A stretch of 64,000 nucleotides of DNA from Limnobaculum eriocheiris (GTDB lineage Bacteria > Pseudomonadota > Gammaproteobacteria > Enterobacterales > Enterobacteriaceae), in the NCBI RefSeq assembly GCF_021010575.1, contig NZ_JAJNAG010000013.1:16123-80122 (forward strand). The letters run 5' to 3'. Position 1 is the first letter of the stretch. The number at the start of each line of letters is the position of its first letter. Positions 9,070 through 20,380 of this stretch are shown piece by piece. Below the pieces are notes generated by a model that was not told the DNA's origin, did no database searches, and worked only from the letters and a program-made list of their open reading frames with translations. The position numbers and the translations under genes were made by a program.

Positions 9070-11976
9070 TTATTGATGGGTAACGACTATCATACGTAGC
9101 GCATCCAGTCGCCAGCTGGCTTGTTGCAGGCAATTGAGAATTTGCTGGCGGTTATCTTCAATGGCTTCCAGTTCGTCATCACGAATCGTCGGATTGACGG
9201 CTTTTAGCGCATTCAAACGATTAAATTCCAGCGTCAGGGTATCATCAGCTTCCTTCCTGGCGCTATCAATCAGTACCTGAGCCTGTTTAGCGATCTCTGT
9301 TTCTGCCATTTGCAGCACTTCATGAATATCTTTTTGTACTGCGTTAACCAGTTTACTGCCGGTATGGCGATTCACTGCACTAAGCTGGCGGTTAAAGCTT
9401 TCAAAACCAACCTGTGCGGCAAGATTAGTCCCTTTACGATCCAGCATCAGGCGAATCGGTGTTGGTGGCAGGAAACGGGTAAGCTGTAAATTTTTAGGTG
9501 CCTGGGCTTCAACCACATAAATCAGTTCCATTAACATGGTACCAACGGGCAGGGCCTTATTCTTCAATAAAGAGACTGCACAACTTCCTGTATCTCCGGA
9601 AAGAATTAAGTCCAGGCCGTTACGCACAATCGGGTGTTCCCAACTGATAAATTGCGCATCTTCCCGCGATAGCGCTTTTTCCCGATCGAAGGTGATGGTG
9701 CAGCCATCTTGTGGAATTCCCGGAAAATCCGGCACCAGCATATGGTCTGAAGGGGTAAGTATCATCAGGTTGTCGCTGTCATCCTCCTGATTGATACCAA
9801 TAATATCAAACAGATTGATGGTGAAACCTATCAGGTCGACATTGTTATCCTGTTCGGCAATTGCCTGAACCAATGCCTGAGCGCGTTCTCCTCCGTTGGA
9901 GTTCATCTCCAGCAGGCGGTCACGGCCATTTTCCAATTGTGCTTTCAGGCTCAAATGCTTTGTACGACAGCGCTGAATAAAATCATCAAATCCGGCCTGT
10001 TCGGCGGGTTCCGCCAGATAGGTCATCAGCTCATCATGCACCGCATCATATACCGGGCGACCGGTCGGACAGGTGTGCTCAAAAGCGTCCAGACCTTCAT
10101 GGAACCAACGGATAAGAATTGCCTGAGCGGTGTTTTCCAGATAGGGCACAATAATCTGAATATCGCGGGTTTGGCCGATACGATCCAGACGACCAATTCG
10201 TTGTTCTAACAGATCCGGATTAAACGGCAGATCAAACATGACTAACCGGCTGGCAAACTGGAAGTTACGGCCTTCAGAGCCAATTTCAGAGCACAGCAGA
10301 ACCTGAGCGCCGTTTTCTTCAGCGGCAAACCAGGCGGCAGCACGGTCCCGCTCTATAATAGATAAGCCTTCATGGAATACCGCCGCGTGGATACCTTCAC
10401 GCTCACGCAGCGTCTGTTCCAGCTGTAAAGCGGTGGCGGCCTGTGCGCAAATCACCAGAATCTTTTCATTGCGATTTTGCTTCAGATACTCCATCAGCCA
10501 CTCAACGCGCGGATCGAAATTCAGCCAGCTAACGCCATCTCCCTCAAAAGTCTGGAATATTTGCTCAGGATAAAGCATGTTATGAGCCTGAGTATCAATC
10601 GGCTTTTTGCCATTCATAATTTTTGCGACTTTAAACGCGGTTTGATACTGCGTTGGTAGCGGGAGCTTTATCTGGTGCAAATAGCGAATAGGGAAACCTT
10701 TCACCCCCTGGCGGGTGTTGCGGAACAGAACGCGGCTGGTACCGTGACGATCCATCAGCATTGTTACCAGCTCCGTTCGGGCGGAGTCGTTCTCTTCGCT
10801 ATCCAGATTCGCCGCCTTTAACAACGGCTCAATATCCTGCTCACTGATCAGCTCGCTCAGTGAGTTTTTTGCCCGATCGTCCAGTTTTTCGCCGCTGACC
10901 AATAGGCTAACGGCATCAGCAACCGGGCGATATTTCTGCTGTTCGTCGACAAATTCCTGATAATCATGGAAGCGGTTCGGGTCCAACAGGCGCAGGCGGG
11001 CGAAATGGCTTTCTTGTCCCAGTTGCTCCGGGGTAGCCGTCAGCAATAAGACGCCGGGGGTATGTTGGACCAGTTGTTCTATGGCCAGATAGTTACGGCT
11101 TGGCGCCTCTTCGCTCCAGGCCAGATGATGGGCTTCATCCACCACCAACAGATCCCAGTTGGCTTCAACCAGATCGTTCAGGCGTTGTTTACTCTGACAA
11201 ACGAAATTCAGTGAGCAGATAACTAACTGCTCGGTTTCAAATGGGTTTTCGAAATCCTGTCGACTTTCAGCATAGCGCTCTTCATCGAACAGTGAAAAAT
11301 GCAGATTAAAGCGGCGCAGCATCTCAACCAGCCACTGGTGTTGCAGGGTTTCCGGGACCACAATCAACACGCGCTCAACCCGACCGGCCAGCAACTGCTG
11401 ATGAATAATCATTCCGGCTTCAATGGTTTTCCCCAGGCCCACTTCGTCAGCCAGCAAAACACGTGGCGCATGACGATGTCCGACCTCATTGGCAATATGC
11501 AACTGGTGGGGAATTAAGCTGGCGCGGATACCTGTCAGTCCGCTCCACGGCATACGATACTGTTCGCTTTGATATTTTCTTGCCCGATAACGCAGACTGA
11601 AGCGATCCATGCGATCGAGTTGACCGGCAAACAGGCGATCCTGTGGTTTGCTGAAAGTCAGCTTACTGTCAAGCATCACTTCCTGCAGGGTGCTGTTTTC
11701 TTCATTGATATCAAGACGACGGCCGATATAGGTTAGAACCCCATTCTCTTCTTTAACGCTGTCAACCAGTAACTGCCACCCCTCATGGCTGGTTATGGTA
11801 TCTCCCGGATTAAACATGACTCGGGTTATTGGCGAGTCAGCTTTAGCATACAACCGGTTCTCCCCAATGGCAGGGAACAATAAAGTTACGGTACGAGCGT
11901 CCTGCGCAACGACGGTTCCTAGTCCTAAATCACTTTCCGTATCGCTAATCCAGCGTTGACCTAAAGTAAAGGGCAT
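9070..11976 (-). CDS. rapA: RNA polymerase-associated SWI2/SNF2 ATPase RapA (HepA)
   Basis: 968-residue RapA, identical in length to E. coli RapA, which binds core RNA polymerase and uses ATP to recycle stalled or post-termination complexes. N-terminal Tudor-like domains begin [19 protein letters not shown]. The helicase lobe carries Walker [15 protein letters not shown] (about 170-183), DEAH in [10 protein letters not shown] and motif III LLTATP. The second lobe carries [11 protein letters not shown] and the motif VI stretch [11 protein letters not shown]. It lies 134 bp after polB on the same strand. A small hairpin (CCATCG/CGATGG, 12019-12035) sits in that gap but lacks a U-run. Confidence 0.98.
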   Translation of the reverse strand: MPFTLGQRWISDTESDLGLGTVVAQDARTVTLLFPAIGENRLYAKADSPITRVMFNPGDTITSHEGWQLLVDSVKEENGVLTYIGRRLDINEENSTLQEVMLDSKLTFSKPQDRLFAGQLDRMDRFSLRYRARKYQSEQYRMPWSGLTGIRASLIPHQLHIANEVGHRHAPRVLLADEVGLGKTIEAGMIIHQQLLAGRVERVLIVVPETLQHQWLVEMLRRFNLHFSLFDEERYAESRQDFENPFETEQLVICSLNFVCQSKQRLNDLVEANWDLLVVDEAHHLAWSEEAPSRNYLAIEQLVQHTPGVLLLTATPEQLGQESHFARLRLLDPNRFHDYQEFVDEQQKYRPVADAVSLLVSGEKLDDRAKNSLSELISEQDIEPLLKAANLDSEENDSARTELVTMLMDRHGTSRVLFRNTRQGVKGFPIRYLHQIKLPLPTQYQTAFKVAKIMNGKKPIDTQAHNMLYPEQIFQTFEGDGVSWLNFDPRVEWLMEYLKQNRNEKILVICAQAATALQLEQTLREREGIHAAVFHEGLSIIERDRAAAWFAAEENGAQVLLCSEIGSEGRNFQFASRLVMFDLPFNPDLLEQRIGRLDRIGQTRDIQIIVPYLENTAQAILIRWFHEGLDAFEHTCPTGRPVYDAVHDELMTYLAEPAEQAGFDDFIQRCRTKHLSLKAQLENGRDRLLEMNSNGGERAQALVQAIAEQDNNVDLIGFTINLFDIIGINQEDDSDNLMILTPSDHMLVPDFPGIPQDGCTITFDREKALSREDAQFISWEHPIVRNGLDLILSGDTGSCAVSLLKNKALPVGTMLMELIYVVEAQAPKNLQLTRFLPPTPIRLMLDRKGTNLAAQVGFESFNRQLSAVNRHTGSKLVNAVQKDIHEVLQMAETEIAKQAQVLIDSARKEADDTLTLEFNRLNALKAVNPTIRDDELEAIEDNRQQILNCLQQASWRLDALRMIVVTHQ

Positions 11977-12110
11977 ATATTTATCGGCTTCTCATTAATT
12001 AACGTTTACCCAAAGTTGCCATCGGGGGACGATGGAACACAATCCAGTCATTTATTTTGATGATTTTTAGGGGTATGGAGCAAGGGCGCTATGGTAATGA
12101 TCGACGGGCG

Positions 12111-14477
12111 TTAAAACAACCCCATTTGACCAGTAACCAGTGAATCAAAATTATCGTGCATAAATGGCAATATTGCATCTGCAATCGGTTCCAACTGGCG
12201 AGAAATATAGTGCTGATAGTCAATGGGCGACTGTAGGTTTTCCAGCGGTTGCGGGCCCTGTAGGGTAATTAAATAGCGAATAGTGCCGCCGTTTTGATAT
12301 TGCAGCGGGCGGCCATGAGCCTGATTGTACTCATCGGCCAGTTTAGCAGCCCTGGCATGAGGGGGGACATTTTTCTGGTACTCAGACAGGCGTCGGCGCA
12401 GCCGTTTGCTGTAAATAAGCTGTTGATCGAACTCGCCATTAAGGGTTTTTGCCACATAATCACGAATAAATTCCTGATAGGGTTGGTTATGGAATATTAG
12501 CGAATACAGCTGCTGCTGAAAGTGTTGTGCCAGTGGAGTCCAGTCGGTTCGTACTGTTTCCATCCCTTTATAAATTACCTCATCTTCACCATTATCGCTT
12601 AAAATCAGGCCCGCATAGCGTTTTTTACTACCCTGTTCGGCACCGCGAATGGTTGGCATTAAAAAGCGGTTAAAATGCGTTTCAAACTCCAGTTCCAGTG
12701 CTGATTCAAGGCCCATCTCTTCTTTGAGCATGGTTTGCCACCACTGATTAACGTGGTTAACCAACTCCCGTCCTATTTGGTTAGCCTGTTGATTGGTGTG
12801 GGCCTTTTTCAGCCAGACAAAGGTTGAGTCGGTATCTCCGTAAATTACCTGATAACCCCGTTGTTCAATGAGTTCGCGGGTTTTTAGCATAATTTCATGC
12901 CCCCGTAGAGTGATTGATGATGCAAGGCGAGGATCGAAAAACCGGCAGCCGCTGGAGCCCAGAACGCCATAAAAAGCATTCATAATAATTTTTAACGCCT
13001 GAGACAGAGGCTTATTATCAGAACGTTTAGCTTCTTCTCGTCCACGCCAGATTTGCTCAACAATGTTGGGTAAACAGTCGGTGGTTCGGGAAAAACGGGC
13101 ATGGCGGAAACCGGGTATCGTTTGTTGCTGTTCCTCTTTCAGCGTGCCGGCAATTAACCCCACCGGGTCAATAAGGAAGGTACGAATAATGGAGGGGTAC
13201 AGGCTTTTATAGTCCAGAACCAGCACCGAGTCATACAAGCCGGGGGTGGAGGACATGACATAACCTCCCGGGCTATGTTCCTCCGGTAAAGTCCCTAAAT
13301 TGGGTGCCACATAACCGATTCGATGCATACGCGGAAGATAGAGATGGGTAAACGCCGCCACAGAGCCACCGCTACGATCGGCCGCTAATCCGGTCACCGT
13401 TGCCCGCTCTAACAGGAAGGTCATTAACTGGGTTTTATCAAAAATGCGGCTCACCAGCACACAGTCCATCAGGTTGTAGTAGGCCAGTGCAGGTTTATCT
13501 TCCCTGAACATGCGATTGATTTCATCCATTCGCTGATAAGGGTTATCGATGGCTTTACCCTCGTTTAACAGCTCTCTGGCAACATTTTCCAGGCTGAAGG
13601 AGGTAAAGTTCCAGGTCGCGCTTTTTAGCGCTTCAATACCATCAATAATCAGTCGTCCGCTGGCAGAAGCAAAGAAATGCCCCTGTTTAAAACCATGTTC
13701 CCGCCATTCTAACGGGCTGTTATCCCGCCCAAAAGTGAGGGGGACCTGATAACGTTCCGCATGTTTTTGTAGCACCCGCAGGTCGAACTGCACCAGATTC
13801 CAGCCAATAATGGCATCGGGGTCGTACTCGGCGATCCATTGATTGAGTTTTTGCAGCAGCAAAGGACGGCTGGCAACATATTCAAGATTAAAATTGCTCT
13901 GGTGGGGAGTGCCATTCTCCGGGCCGAGCATGTAGACCTGCTTTTGCCCACAGCCGTACAGGCCAATAGAATACAGTTCTCCGTGTTCGGTGGTTTCAAT
14001 ATCCAGAGAGACGGTACTTAAGCCGGGACGATAATACGGCGCGGCTTTTATTTGGGCATTAATCAGACTGCCATCGGCGGCTGGTTCTCCCTGAAACCAA
14101 ACCGGAGCCGTAATAAAGCGTTCCATCAGGTAGCGTTCTGGCGGACGAATATCCGCTTCATATAGCGTAATGCCGGATTCGTTCAGACTCTTTTCTATTC
14201 GTTGCAGTTGGCGATACTGGCGGCAATACAAACCGTCTACCGGTTGGCAGCTAAAATCCTGCATTTCCAGCGGACGTAAACTCCATCCTCGCTCAGAAGA
14301 TAGCAACGTAGTGATTCGGGCATTGCTGGATGCGGGAGAAAAAGCAACGGCTTGCTGTAATGGTAAACGTATACGCTGTGGGCCACTGTCTGTTGCCAGC
14401 CAGTAGTCGATTTCAATGCCTGAAGGGGTATCCCGCCAGTGACGCGTCAGGATAAAACCTTGTCGAATTGAATTCAC
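12111..14477 (-). CDS. polB: DNA polymerase II (family B)
   Basis: 788-residue DNA polymerase II, an SOS-induced B-family polymerase with proofreading used in replication restart and lesion bypass. The N-terminal exonuclease motif [11 protein letters not shown] lies near residue 155, with further exonuclease motifs downstream ([19 protein letters not shown]). Polymerase motif A is [12 protein letters not shown] and motif C is YGDTDS. The C-terminus ends MTGQMGLF-like, as in E. coli (783 residues). A LexA box sits about 63 bp upstream of the start. The polB-rapA order matches E. coli. Confidence 0.98.
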   Translation of the reverse strand: MNSIRQGFILTRHWRDTPSGIEIDYWLATDSGPQRIRLPLQQAVAFSPASSNARITTLLSSERGWSLRPLEMQDFSCQPVDGLYCRQYRQLQRIEKSLNESGITLYEADIRPPERYLMERFITAPVWFQGEPAADGSLINAQIKAAPYYRPGLSTVSLDIETTEHGELYSIGLYGCGQKQVYMLGPENGTPHQSNFNLEYVASRPLLLQKLNQWIAEYDPDAIIGWNLVQFDLRVLQKHAERYQVPLTFGRDNSPLEWREHGFKQGHFFASASGRLIIDGIEALKSATWNFTSFSLENVARELLNEGKAIDNPYQRMDEINRMFREDKPALAYYNLMDCVLVSRIFDKTQLMTFLLERATVTGLAADRSGGSVAAFTHLYLPRMHRIGYVAPNLGTLPEEHSPGGYVMSSTPGLYDSVLVLDYKSLYPSIIRTFLIDPVGLIAGTLKEEQQQTIPGFRHARFSRTTDCLPNIVEQIWRGREEAKRSDNKPLSQALKIIMNAFYGVLGSSGCRFFDPRLASSITLRGHEIMLKTRELIEQRGYQVIYGDTDSTFVWLKKAHTNQQANQIGRELVNHVNQWWQTMLKEEMGLESALELEFETHFNRFLMPTIRGAEQGSKKRYAGLILSDNGEDEVIYKGMETVRTDWTPLAQHFQQQLYSLIFHNQPYQEFIRDYVAKTLNGEFDQQLIYSKRLRRRLSEYQKNVPPHARAAKLADEYNQAHGRPLQYQNGGTIRYLITLQGPQPLENLQSPIDYQHYISRQLEPIADAILPFMHDNFDSLVTGQMGLF

Positions 14478-14816
14478 GTATGTGTACCTTTAGTCGTTTA
14501 TTGCCATAAAGAGTTGGGCTATGGGAAGTATATTCTAATATGTATATCCATACAGCTATTATCTGTTTTCATTTTTATTGGGAATGAAATCGTTTTGTTC
14601 TATCTTTAAAGAGCAGAGATCTTCTTTTTAATCGCCATAATGACCTACAATATATTCATTGTGACCTGTTTTTTAGATGTATCCATTGGGTTAGCGCGCT
14701 TAATCAGAAATAATGGGTAATAACGTTACGCTAAAAATAGTTATCGTGCCTTGGCTTCGTTGCTCCCGCTTCTATTCAATAGTTGGCTAAGAATTATCGT
14801 GAAGGACAAAGGTATT
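14478..14816. other. polB / frnE-like divergent intergenic region
   Basis: 339 bp separate divergent polB and the broken frnE-like gene. The only clear element is the LexA box near polB; the rest is A+T-rich sequence with no convincing open frame. The plus-strand gene has a GAAGGACAAAGG-type ribosome-binding region just before its ATG at 14817. Confidence 0.6.
14540..14555 (-). promoter_or_regulatory. LexA (SOS) box of polB
   Basis: On the minus strand the site reads CTGTATGGATATACAT, which is CTGT-N8-ACAT against the consensus CTGT-N8-ACAG (one mismatch), with the usual alternating A/T centre. It lies about 63 bp upstream of the polB start, where the LexA site controls polB (dinA) in E. coli. 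SOS induction of polB is therefore expected. Confidence 0.8.
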
Positions 14817-15515
14817 ATGAAAATACAGATATGGTCTGACTTCTCCTGTCCGTTTTGTTACATCGGTAAACATCATCTTAAGCAAGCGCTGGCCTCTTTT
14901 GCGGAGAAAGAGAGCGTTGAGATTGTGCTGCGTAGCTTTGAACTGGATCCCAGTGCGCCGGGAATAAAGCAAAAAGATATATACACGCATCTTTCTGAAA
15001 AGTATGACATGAGCATACCAGAAGCCAACGAAATGACGGCAAATATTGCCCGACAGGCAAAACAGACCGGGCTTGATTTTCATTTTGATATATTGGTACC
15101 TACTAACACTTTTGATGCACATTGATTATTACATTATGCAGCAGAGCAGGGTGTGATGGAGGCCATGAGCGAAGCCTTGTTTAAAGGCATGTTTACCGAT
15201 GGGCTCAATCTGGCGGATGTTGATATATTGATTAATCTGGCGGAAGAGGTTGGGTTAGAACCCTCTGAAGTTAAGGTGATGCTCAGTTCCGATCGCTATG
15301 CGGATAGCGTTCGTGCCGATGAATCTTTTGCTCGTCAGCTAAAGGTAACGTCGGTACCTTTTTTTGTTTTTGATAATAAATATGCAGTATCCGGGGCCCA
15401 GCCTTCCAGCGTATTCAGCGAAATTCTGCTAAAGGTACAGGATGAGAAAGCACGCTTAACTCAACTGGATGATGCGTCGCCGGGGCCATCCTACGTTGGT
15501 GATATTTGTTATTGA
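14817..15515 (+). pseudogene. FrnE-like DsbA-family oxidoreductase, interrupted by an in-frame TGA
   Basis: One reading frame of 233 codons encodes a FrnE/2-hydroxychromene-2-carboxylate-isomerase-like DsbA-family protein, cut at codon 103 (15123-15125) by TGA. The N-terminal half carries the thioredoxin-type active site SDFSCPFCYIGK and ends NTFDAH. The C-terminal half continues in the same frame with LLHYAAEQGV, SDRYADSVRADE, VPFFVFD.KYAVSGAQP. In relatives the residue after NTFDAH is normally arginine, so the simplest lesion is CGA to TGA. There is no frameshift, and the TGA is far from the CxxC, which argues against selenocysteine. The start is set by homology (MKIQIWSDFSCP). The gene converges on thiQ. 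Confidence 0.85.
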
Positions 15516-15541
15516 TGATTATCCGATCGGTATTTTTCCGG

Positions 15542-15581
15542 CCGATGGTCTATTCCGGCCGGGAAAATATTGGACCATCGG
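15542..15581. terminator. Shared convergent stem-loop between frnE-like gene and thiQ
   Basis: CCGATGGTC (15542-15550) and GACCATCGG (15573-15581) form a perfect 9-bp stem across 22 bases. The loop contains the palindrome CCGGCCGG, and an alternative pairing of TTTTCCGGCC with GGCCGGGAAAA is possible. It lies in the 94-bp gap between two converging genes, the expected place for a bidirectional terminator, although only short T-runs flank it. Confidence 0.55.
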
Positions 15582-15609
15582 GTTCTGTGCTACAACCAAT
15601 AATCGGCGT

Positions 15610-16308
15610 TTAGCCAGTGACGCCTAATATGCGTGCGGCATCGGATTTTCCGTTTAAAAGATCCTGCGTTGAATCGTCATAAACGATATGACCTTCCACC
15701 ACCACCAGTGTCCTTGGCGCAATACGTGCCGCATCATCCAGATTATGTGAAACCATCATCAGGGTAAGCCGTTGCTCATCACATACGCTTTCCAGAAGGG
15801 ATAGCATGTCATAGCGCAAAGCCGGGTCGAGGGCTGAAAAGGGCTCGTCTAAAAGCAGGATAGGCTTGTCTCTGACCAGACAGCGGGCCAGCGCGGTACG
15901 TTGACGCTGACCACCCGAGAGCTGAGAGGGCAAACGGTCAAGATAGTCAATTAACCCTACCCGACGGCAAATCTCCAGCCGCTTTTGCTGCTGTTCCGGC
16001 GTTAGTTTAAGACCGGAATTCAGCCCCAGACCGATGTTTTGTTCAACGGTAAGGTGAGCGAACAGATTATTTTCCTGAAATAACATAGAGACCGGACGTC
16101 GGGCCGGTGGAGTATGGCTGTGCTCTATATTGTTCAACCATAAGCTGCCGCTTTCAGGCATCACGAATCCGGCAATCAGATGTAATAAGGTGCTTTTTCC
16201 GGCTCCGCTGGGACCAAGAACCGCAACACGTTCACCAGCCTGAATATTCAGGTTAAAACACATGGATAGCGGCGGATAAAGATAGCTTAATTTATTCAGT
16301 GCGATCAT
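15610..16308 (-). CDS. thiQ: Thiamine/TPP ABC transporter ATPase ThiQ
   Basis: ATP-binding subunit of the thiamine, TMP and TPP importer. From the ATG at 16308 it has 232 residues, the E. coli length, and begins [14 protein letters not shown]; an upstream in-frame start at 16332 would add eight residues with no family support. Walker A is GPSGAGKST, the signature is LSGGQRQR, Walker B is ILLLDEP, and the switch histidine is in MMVSHN. It overlaps the end of thiP by 17 bp, the standard coupling in thiBPQ. The riboswitch upstream of thiB should govern the whole operon. Confidence 0.96.
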   Translation of the reverse strand: MIALNKLSYLYPPLSMCFNLNIQAGERVAVLGPSGAGKSTLLHLIAGFVMPESGSLWLNNIEHSHTPPARRPVSMLFQENNLFAHLTVEQNIGLGLNSGLKLTPEQQQKRLEICRRVGLIDYLDRLPSQLSGGQRQRTALARCLVRDKPILLLDEPFSALDPALRYDMLSLLESVCDEQRLTLMMVSHNLDDAARIAPRTLVVVEGHIVYDDSTQDLLNGKSDAARILGVTG

Positions 16309-17902
16309 GGTGACGTCCGGGAATTCGTTCAATAAGAGTGAACAGGAAAAAGCACAGCAGTAATAGCAGTAATGCCGTTACGGCACCAGACTCGCTACGG
16401 TAATTTCCCAGTTGTTGATAGAGATAATAGGGTAAGGTGCGAAATTGTTCATTGCCAAACAGCGCGATAACGCCAAAGTCACCGATGGACAACACGCTGG
16501 CAAAGGCGAGTGCCTGAGCGAGCGGGCGTTTTAGAGCCGTTAACTCGATCCAGCGTAGTCGGTTCCAACCCGTTAACCCCAGCGATAAGTTAAGCAAACG
16601 GTAGCGTTCGCCTGAATCGCGCATTGGGTTCTCCAGTACTTTCAACGCATAAGGAATTGCCATAAGTGCATTAACCAGTATGACGATGCCATCAGCGGAA
16701 TCAGGTAGCCCGATGGTACTGTTAAGCAGCAAAAAGAAACCGGTAGCTAAAACAATGGCTGGCATTGCCAGAATGACCATACCGCTGATTTCGAGTCTGG
16801 CTCCCCAGGGATTATGACGTAGCCGGAGTTCCCTGCTGCTCCATAAGAGCATCATAGTCAGTAGCAGACTGAGTAATCCGGAACCCAAAGCAATGCGCAG
16901 TGAGATGAATAATGATTGCCACATGGCGCTTTGTTGCAGTACTTCCATTGCTGCACTATTAATACCGTCTAATACCACGGCTGTCAGTGGAGGAAGCAAC
17001 AAACATAAGGTCAGGGCAATAAGCAGACCATCGGTTATTTTACTTAATCGGGAATCCAGTCTGTCCCGCCACTGTTGACCATAGGTATTTCCCACCGGAA
17101 GCGATGGGTTAAGTCGTTGACTGAGGACGACAATCGACAGGCAGCAAACCAGTTGAATTAATCCTAATAGCGCAGCGCGCTGAGGATCAAAGTCATAATG
17201 CAGCGCCTGATAAATGGCCAGTTCAACGGTGGTTGCTTTAGGGCCGCCACCCAGGGATAACACGGTAGCAAAACTGGCAAAACATAACATAAACACCAGG
17301 GCGCCGGTCGGCAGAATTTGGCGCTTCAGGGCTGGCCATTCTACAAAACGAAAGCGTTGCCATGAATTCATGCCTAATTGCGCGGCTAACTGGCGTTGTT
17401 CAATGGCTATACCTTCCAGCGACTGGAGAAGAAGTCGGGTTGCCAGCGGTAAATTGAAAAAAGCATGGGCCAGCAAAATACCCTGTAGTCCGTAGGGCGA
17501 GAAGGCATAATCAAATCCCAGGGACGTTAGTAAACCGGCCAGCCAGCCTCGTTGACCATATACGCTGAGTAAGCCAAATATGGCAACCAGTACCGGTAAT
17601 ACCAGCGTCATGGCACACAGACGTAGCATCAATGTTCTGCCGACAAAACGTCGGCGATAGAGCGCACGGGCAACAAAAATGGCCGGTATCAGAGAGACCA
17701 GCACCGACAGAAATGCCTGCCAAAACGTAAAGCGTACAACGTGCCACAGGTAGCTGTCATTCAGTACCTGACGGATATTCCCGGCGGGAGAATAGAGCCA
17801 CAGTGCAGCAAACGCTGCCAGCGCCACGCTGAGGATTAGCGTGGCGGCAATCAGACCAGGCCAGAGCCAGGAAGGAATTAGCGGCTGACGGCGTTTTGCC
17901 AT
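16292..17902 (-). CDS. thiP: Thiamine/TPP ABC transporter permease ThiP
   Basis: 536-residue permease, the same length as in E. coli, with about twelve predicted membrane segments arranged as two fused permease halves. It starts [16 protein letters not shown]. Each half carries an EAA-type loop contacting ThiQ: the first around [21 protein letters not shown], the second around [27 protein letters not shown]. It overlaps thiB by 25 bp and thiQ by 17 bp. Confidence 0.97.
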   Translation of the reverse strand: MAKRRQPLIPSWLWPGLIAATLILSVALAAFAALWLYSPAGNIRQVLNDSYLWHVVRFTFWQAFLSVLVSLIPAIFVARALYRRRFVGRTLMLRLCAMTLVLPVLVAIFGLLSVYGQRGWLAGLLTSLGFDYAFSPYGLQGILLAHAFFNLPLATRLLLQSLEGIAIEQRQLAAQLGMNSWQRFRFVEWPALKRQILPTGALVFMLCFASFATVLSLGGGPKATTVELAIYQALHYDFDPQRAALLGLIQLVCCLSIVVLSQRLNPSLPVGNTYGQQWRDRLDSRLSKITDGLLIALTLCLLLPPLTAVVLDGINSAAMEVLQQSAMWQSLFISLRIALGSGLLSLLLTMMLLWSSRELRLRHNPWGARLEISGMVILAMPAIVLATGFFLLLNSTIGLPDSADGIVILVNALMAIPYALKVLENPMRDSGERYRLLNLSLGLTGWNRLRWIELTALKRPLAQALAFASVLSIGDFGVIALFGNEQFRTLPYYLYQQLGNYRSESGAVTALLLLLLCFFLFTLIERIPGRHHDRTE

Positions 17903-18885
17903 GCCTGAATCCAGGTATTCCGGTGCTGTGCTACATCCTCAGGGCTAAACTCCAGCGTTATTGAAGGTTTTGCCGTTTGTGTGAAGGCGTCCGGTAGTGG
18001 AATATTGATAACCGGATACATCCAGTTGGTGGTCGGAATTTCCTGCTGGAATGCCGGTGTCATCATAAAGGCCATAAATTTAGCCGCCAATTCAGGCTGT
18101 TTACTGTTAGCCAGCAGGCCCGCCACTTCAACCTGCATATAGTGGCCTTCAGTGAAGTTAGCTGCCATGTAGCGATTATCTTTCTCTTCAATCACATGAT
18201 AGGCCGGAGAGGTGGTATAGCTGAGGACTAAATCGGCTTCACCTTTAAGAAACAGACCATAGGCATCACTCCAGCCTTTGGTTACGGTAACGGTTTTCTT
18301 TGCCAGCTTTTGCCAGGCTTCACGGGCTTTATCTCCGTATACTTTTTGCATCCACAGTAGTAAACCAAGCCCCGGGGTGCTGGTGCGCGGATCCTGATAG
18401 ATAACCCGCCATTTTTCAGGGCTTTCAATTAATTCATTCAGGCTTTTCGGCGGTGTCTTTAGTTTTTCGGTATTGTAGACAAAGGCAAAGTATCCATAGT
18501 CATAAGGGATAAAGGTATCGTCTTTCCAGCCGCCGGGTAAGGTTAGTGAGTGGGCATTTACATCCAGCTTATGTGGAACAAACAGGCCTGACTGTTTTGC
18601 GGCAACCAGTAAATTGTTATCTAAACCTAACACCATATCAGCGGTGCTTTTTTTACCTTCCATTTTCAGGCGATTAAGCAATGAGACACCATCGGCCAAA
18701 GGAACCAGTTTTAATTCGCACTGGCACTGTGCTTCAAAGGCTTTTTTGATTTTTGGACCGGGGCCCCAGTCAGAGGCAAAAGAGTCATAGGTATAGACGG
18801 TTAACGTTGGACGATGTTCCGCACCATTGGCCAGTAACGGACAAATGGCAAGAAAGCCGATTGCAGTGATGAGTTTTTTAAACAC
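17878..18885 (-). CDS. thiB: Thiamine-binding periplasmic protein ThiB (TbpA)
   Basis: 335-residue substrate-binding protein that captures thiamine, TMP and TPP in the periplasm for ThiPQ. A signal peptide of about 21 residues (MFKKLITAIGFLAICPLLANG) precedes the mature start EHRPTLTVYTYDSF. The segments SDWGPGPKIKKAFE, YDYGYFAFVYN, DPRTSTPGLG and GWSDAYGLF match the family and line the ligand cleft. It is the first gene of thiBPQ. An AGGGGAG ribosome-binding site precedes it, and the TPP riboswitch lies about 95 bp upstream. Confidence 0.97.
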   Translation of the reverse strand: MFKKLITAIGFLAICPLLANGAEHRPTLTVYTYDSFASDWGPGPKIKKAFEAQCQCELKLVPLADGVSLLNRLKMEGKKSTADMVLGLDNNLLVAAKQSGLFVPHKLDVNAHSLTLPGGWKDDTFIPYDYGYFAFVYNTEKLKTPPKSLNELIESPEKWRVIYQDPRTSTPGLGLLLWMQKVYGDKAREAWQKLAKKTVTVTKGWSDAYGLFLKGEADLVLSYTTSPAYHVIEEKDNRYMAANFTEGHYMQVEVAGLLANSKQPELAAKFMAFMMTPAFQQEIPTTNWMYPVINIPLPDAFTQTAKPSITLEFSPEDVAQHRNTWIQAWQNAVSR

Positions 18886-18980
18886 TTTGCACTCCCCTAA
18901 AAATATCAGTCGGAAACAAAGGTCTTTGAGTAAGTTAAGCTATTCAGCGGACAGGTGAAAAAACTGAACAGACTCTCAAA

Positions 18981-19078
18981 TCCCTCCGCCGGGATTAACC
19001 GGATCAGGTTCTACGGGTATGGTCAGGTGTCATTTCACACGCTAAACACATTCTCAGCTCTATTTAGCACCCCGTTGA
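18981..19078 (-). promoter_or_regulatory. TPP riboswitch (THI element) of thiBPQ
   Basis: On the minus strand the leader shows the conserved THI-element core: CGGGGTGCTAAAT, then GCTGAGAA (the pyrimidine-sensor region), then ACCTGATCCGG, followed by the closing CCCGGCGGAGGGA. A weak promoter candidate lies just upstream, with -10 TACAAT at 19088-19093, which puts transcription start at the riboswitch's first bases. Ligand binding is expected to lower thiBPQ expression, probably at translation initiation, as no obvious terminator lies between riboswitch and thiB. The remaining bases of the 18886-19249 gap show no gene. Confidence 0.93.
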
Positions 19079-19249
19079 GAAGGGCACATTGTAGAGTCTG
19101 TTTGACCTCTGGGGAAGGAGATTATTATCCGAAGTAAATACTAACTCATTTATTACTGTTTCCGGCCTCCAGCCTGTAGTTATCAATATTGCCAATATCC
19201 ATGTCAGTGGAGGAAACAGGAGGTAACCTGCCTCCGCTGATGATGGCAA

Positions 19250-19966
19250 TTAGCCCATAAATTTGTGCCAGTACAGGGAAATAGGAATAATGATGATTAG
19301 AGCAGGTAAAAAGTTGACTACGGCGAAGGTTTTTATCTGAGCGATGCGTAACCCAACGGCAATCATAATAATGCCTCCGCAGGCGGAGAAATCTCCCAGC
19401 GTAATCTCTGTCATATAGGGCATGATTAAACGAGCAGAAAAATAGAGTCCACCCTGAACCAGAAGTTGAGGAATGGCGATGGACATGACGGCGGCACCCA
19501 TAGAAGTGGCAAAAATCATGGCGGTGAAGATATCCAGAATCGATTTAACCACCAGCAACTGATAGTTGCCGGTCATTCCTTCGGTGAGCGCACCGACAAT
19601 ACCGGTACCACCGGCGCAAAACAGAACAATTAGAGCGGTAAAATTTTGTGTGTAAAGCTCCGGTGTCATACTGTGGTTACGCACCGGAATAATACGTGCT
19701 AATCCACGCTGTATCAGAGAGCCAAACTTCTGGACGCCTTTTTCCATATAGCAAATTTCACCGATGGCCAGCCCGACAATCAGCGCCAGCGCAACGGCGG
19801 GTAATTGCTGAACTTTTATCGTCATCACTACACCCATAGCAATGGAGATCATGGCGAATGCGGCAGGTAATCCATCTTGTAAACGTTTAGGCATCAGTGG
19901 TGCTAAAAAAAGACCTAACCCCCCGCCGATAAAAACGGCCGCGCTGTTCAGTAATGGACCAACCAT
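19250..19966 (-). CDS. DUF554 (YqgA-type) integral membrane protein
   Basis: 238-residue membrane protein with six to seven hydrophobic segments, belonging to DUF554, the family of E. coli YqgA. Family hallmarks are MVGPLLNSAAVFIGGGLGL at the N-terminus, ALIVGLAIGEICYMEKGVQ, and a glycine-rich central segment FCAGGTGIVGALTEGMTG. Function is unknown; the family has been suggested to be transporters. It is monocistronic as far as can be seen, downstream of the hairpin-rich gap and upstream of the thiBPQ leader. Its usual E. coli location is elsewhere. Confidence 0.88.
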   Translation of the reverse strand: MVGPLLNSAAVFIGGGLGLFLAPLMPKRLQDGLPAAFAMISIAMGVVMTIKVQQLPAVALALIVGLAIGEICYMEKGVQKFGSLIQRGLARIIPVRNHSMTPELYTQNFTALIVLFCAGGTGIVGALTEGMTGNYQLLVVKSILDIFTAMIFATSMGAAVMSIAIPQLLVQGGLYFSARLIMPYMTEITLGDFSACGGIIMIAVGLRIAQIKTFAVVNFLPALIIIIPISLYWHKFMG

Positions 19967-20224
19967 GATTTTTCCTACTTTTGTATTTAAAAGAAACGTC
20001 CTCTCATTATTTTTGAGGATAGCATAGCTATCAGCACCAACAGGGGACAGGGATAGACGCTTACGGGAGTTGTTGTTAGCAGAAGAAACAGGATTAACAA
20101 CAAAGAATGATTGGATAGTATCTTATATCATCCTGATTGTTTTTGCTTATTGTGGGTAAATTTACATCACTTAGCATAAATCAAAAATGGCAGACGATAT
20201 GCCAGAACGGGAAAGGATTGCGTT

Positions 20225-20256
20225 GGATTCTGAGACAGAATCCTTCGTTTTGGTTT
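20225..20256 (+). terminator. Plus-strand terminator-like hairpin
   Basis: A perfect 8-bp stem GGATTCTG/CAGAATCC with a 3-base loop (20225-20243) is followed by TTCGTTTTGGTTTT on the plus strand. No annotated plus-strand gene precedes it. Confidence 0.45.
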
Positions 20257-20354
20257 TGGCTCTGCCTCTTATTGTCTTTGGATTTAAATCTTACAGAATA
20301 GGTAACAACTTCTTTTTAGGGCTTTTAGTACACCCCTATGGGGTGCAATCAATG

Positions 20355-20380
20355 CCGCCTTCTATCGAAGGCGGATTTTT
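20355..20380 (+). terminator. Plus-strand intrinsic terminator-like hairpin near leuD end
   Basis: A perfect 8-bp G+C-rich stem CCGCCTTC/GAAGGCGG with loop TATC is followed by ATTTTT on the plus strand. It lies 16 bp from the leuD stop. On the minus strand, the leuD direction, no T-run follows, so leuD may terminate here only weakly, or the hairpin may serve a plus-strand transcript. Confidence 0.5.

Noticed and set aside
15123-15125. TGA in the FrnE-like gene as a selenocysteine codon
   Set aside because: The position corresponds to a conserved arginine, away from the CxxC site, and no SECIS-like hairpin is evident just downstream.
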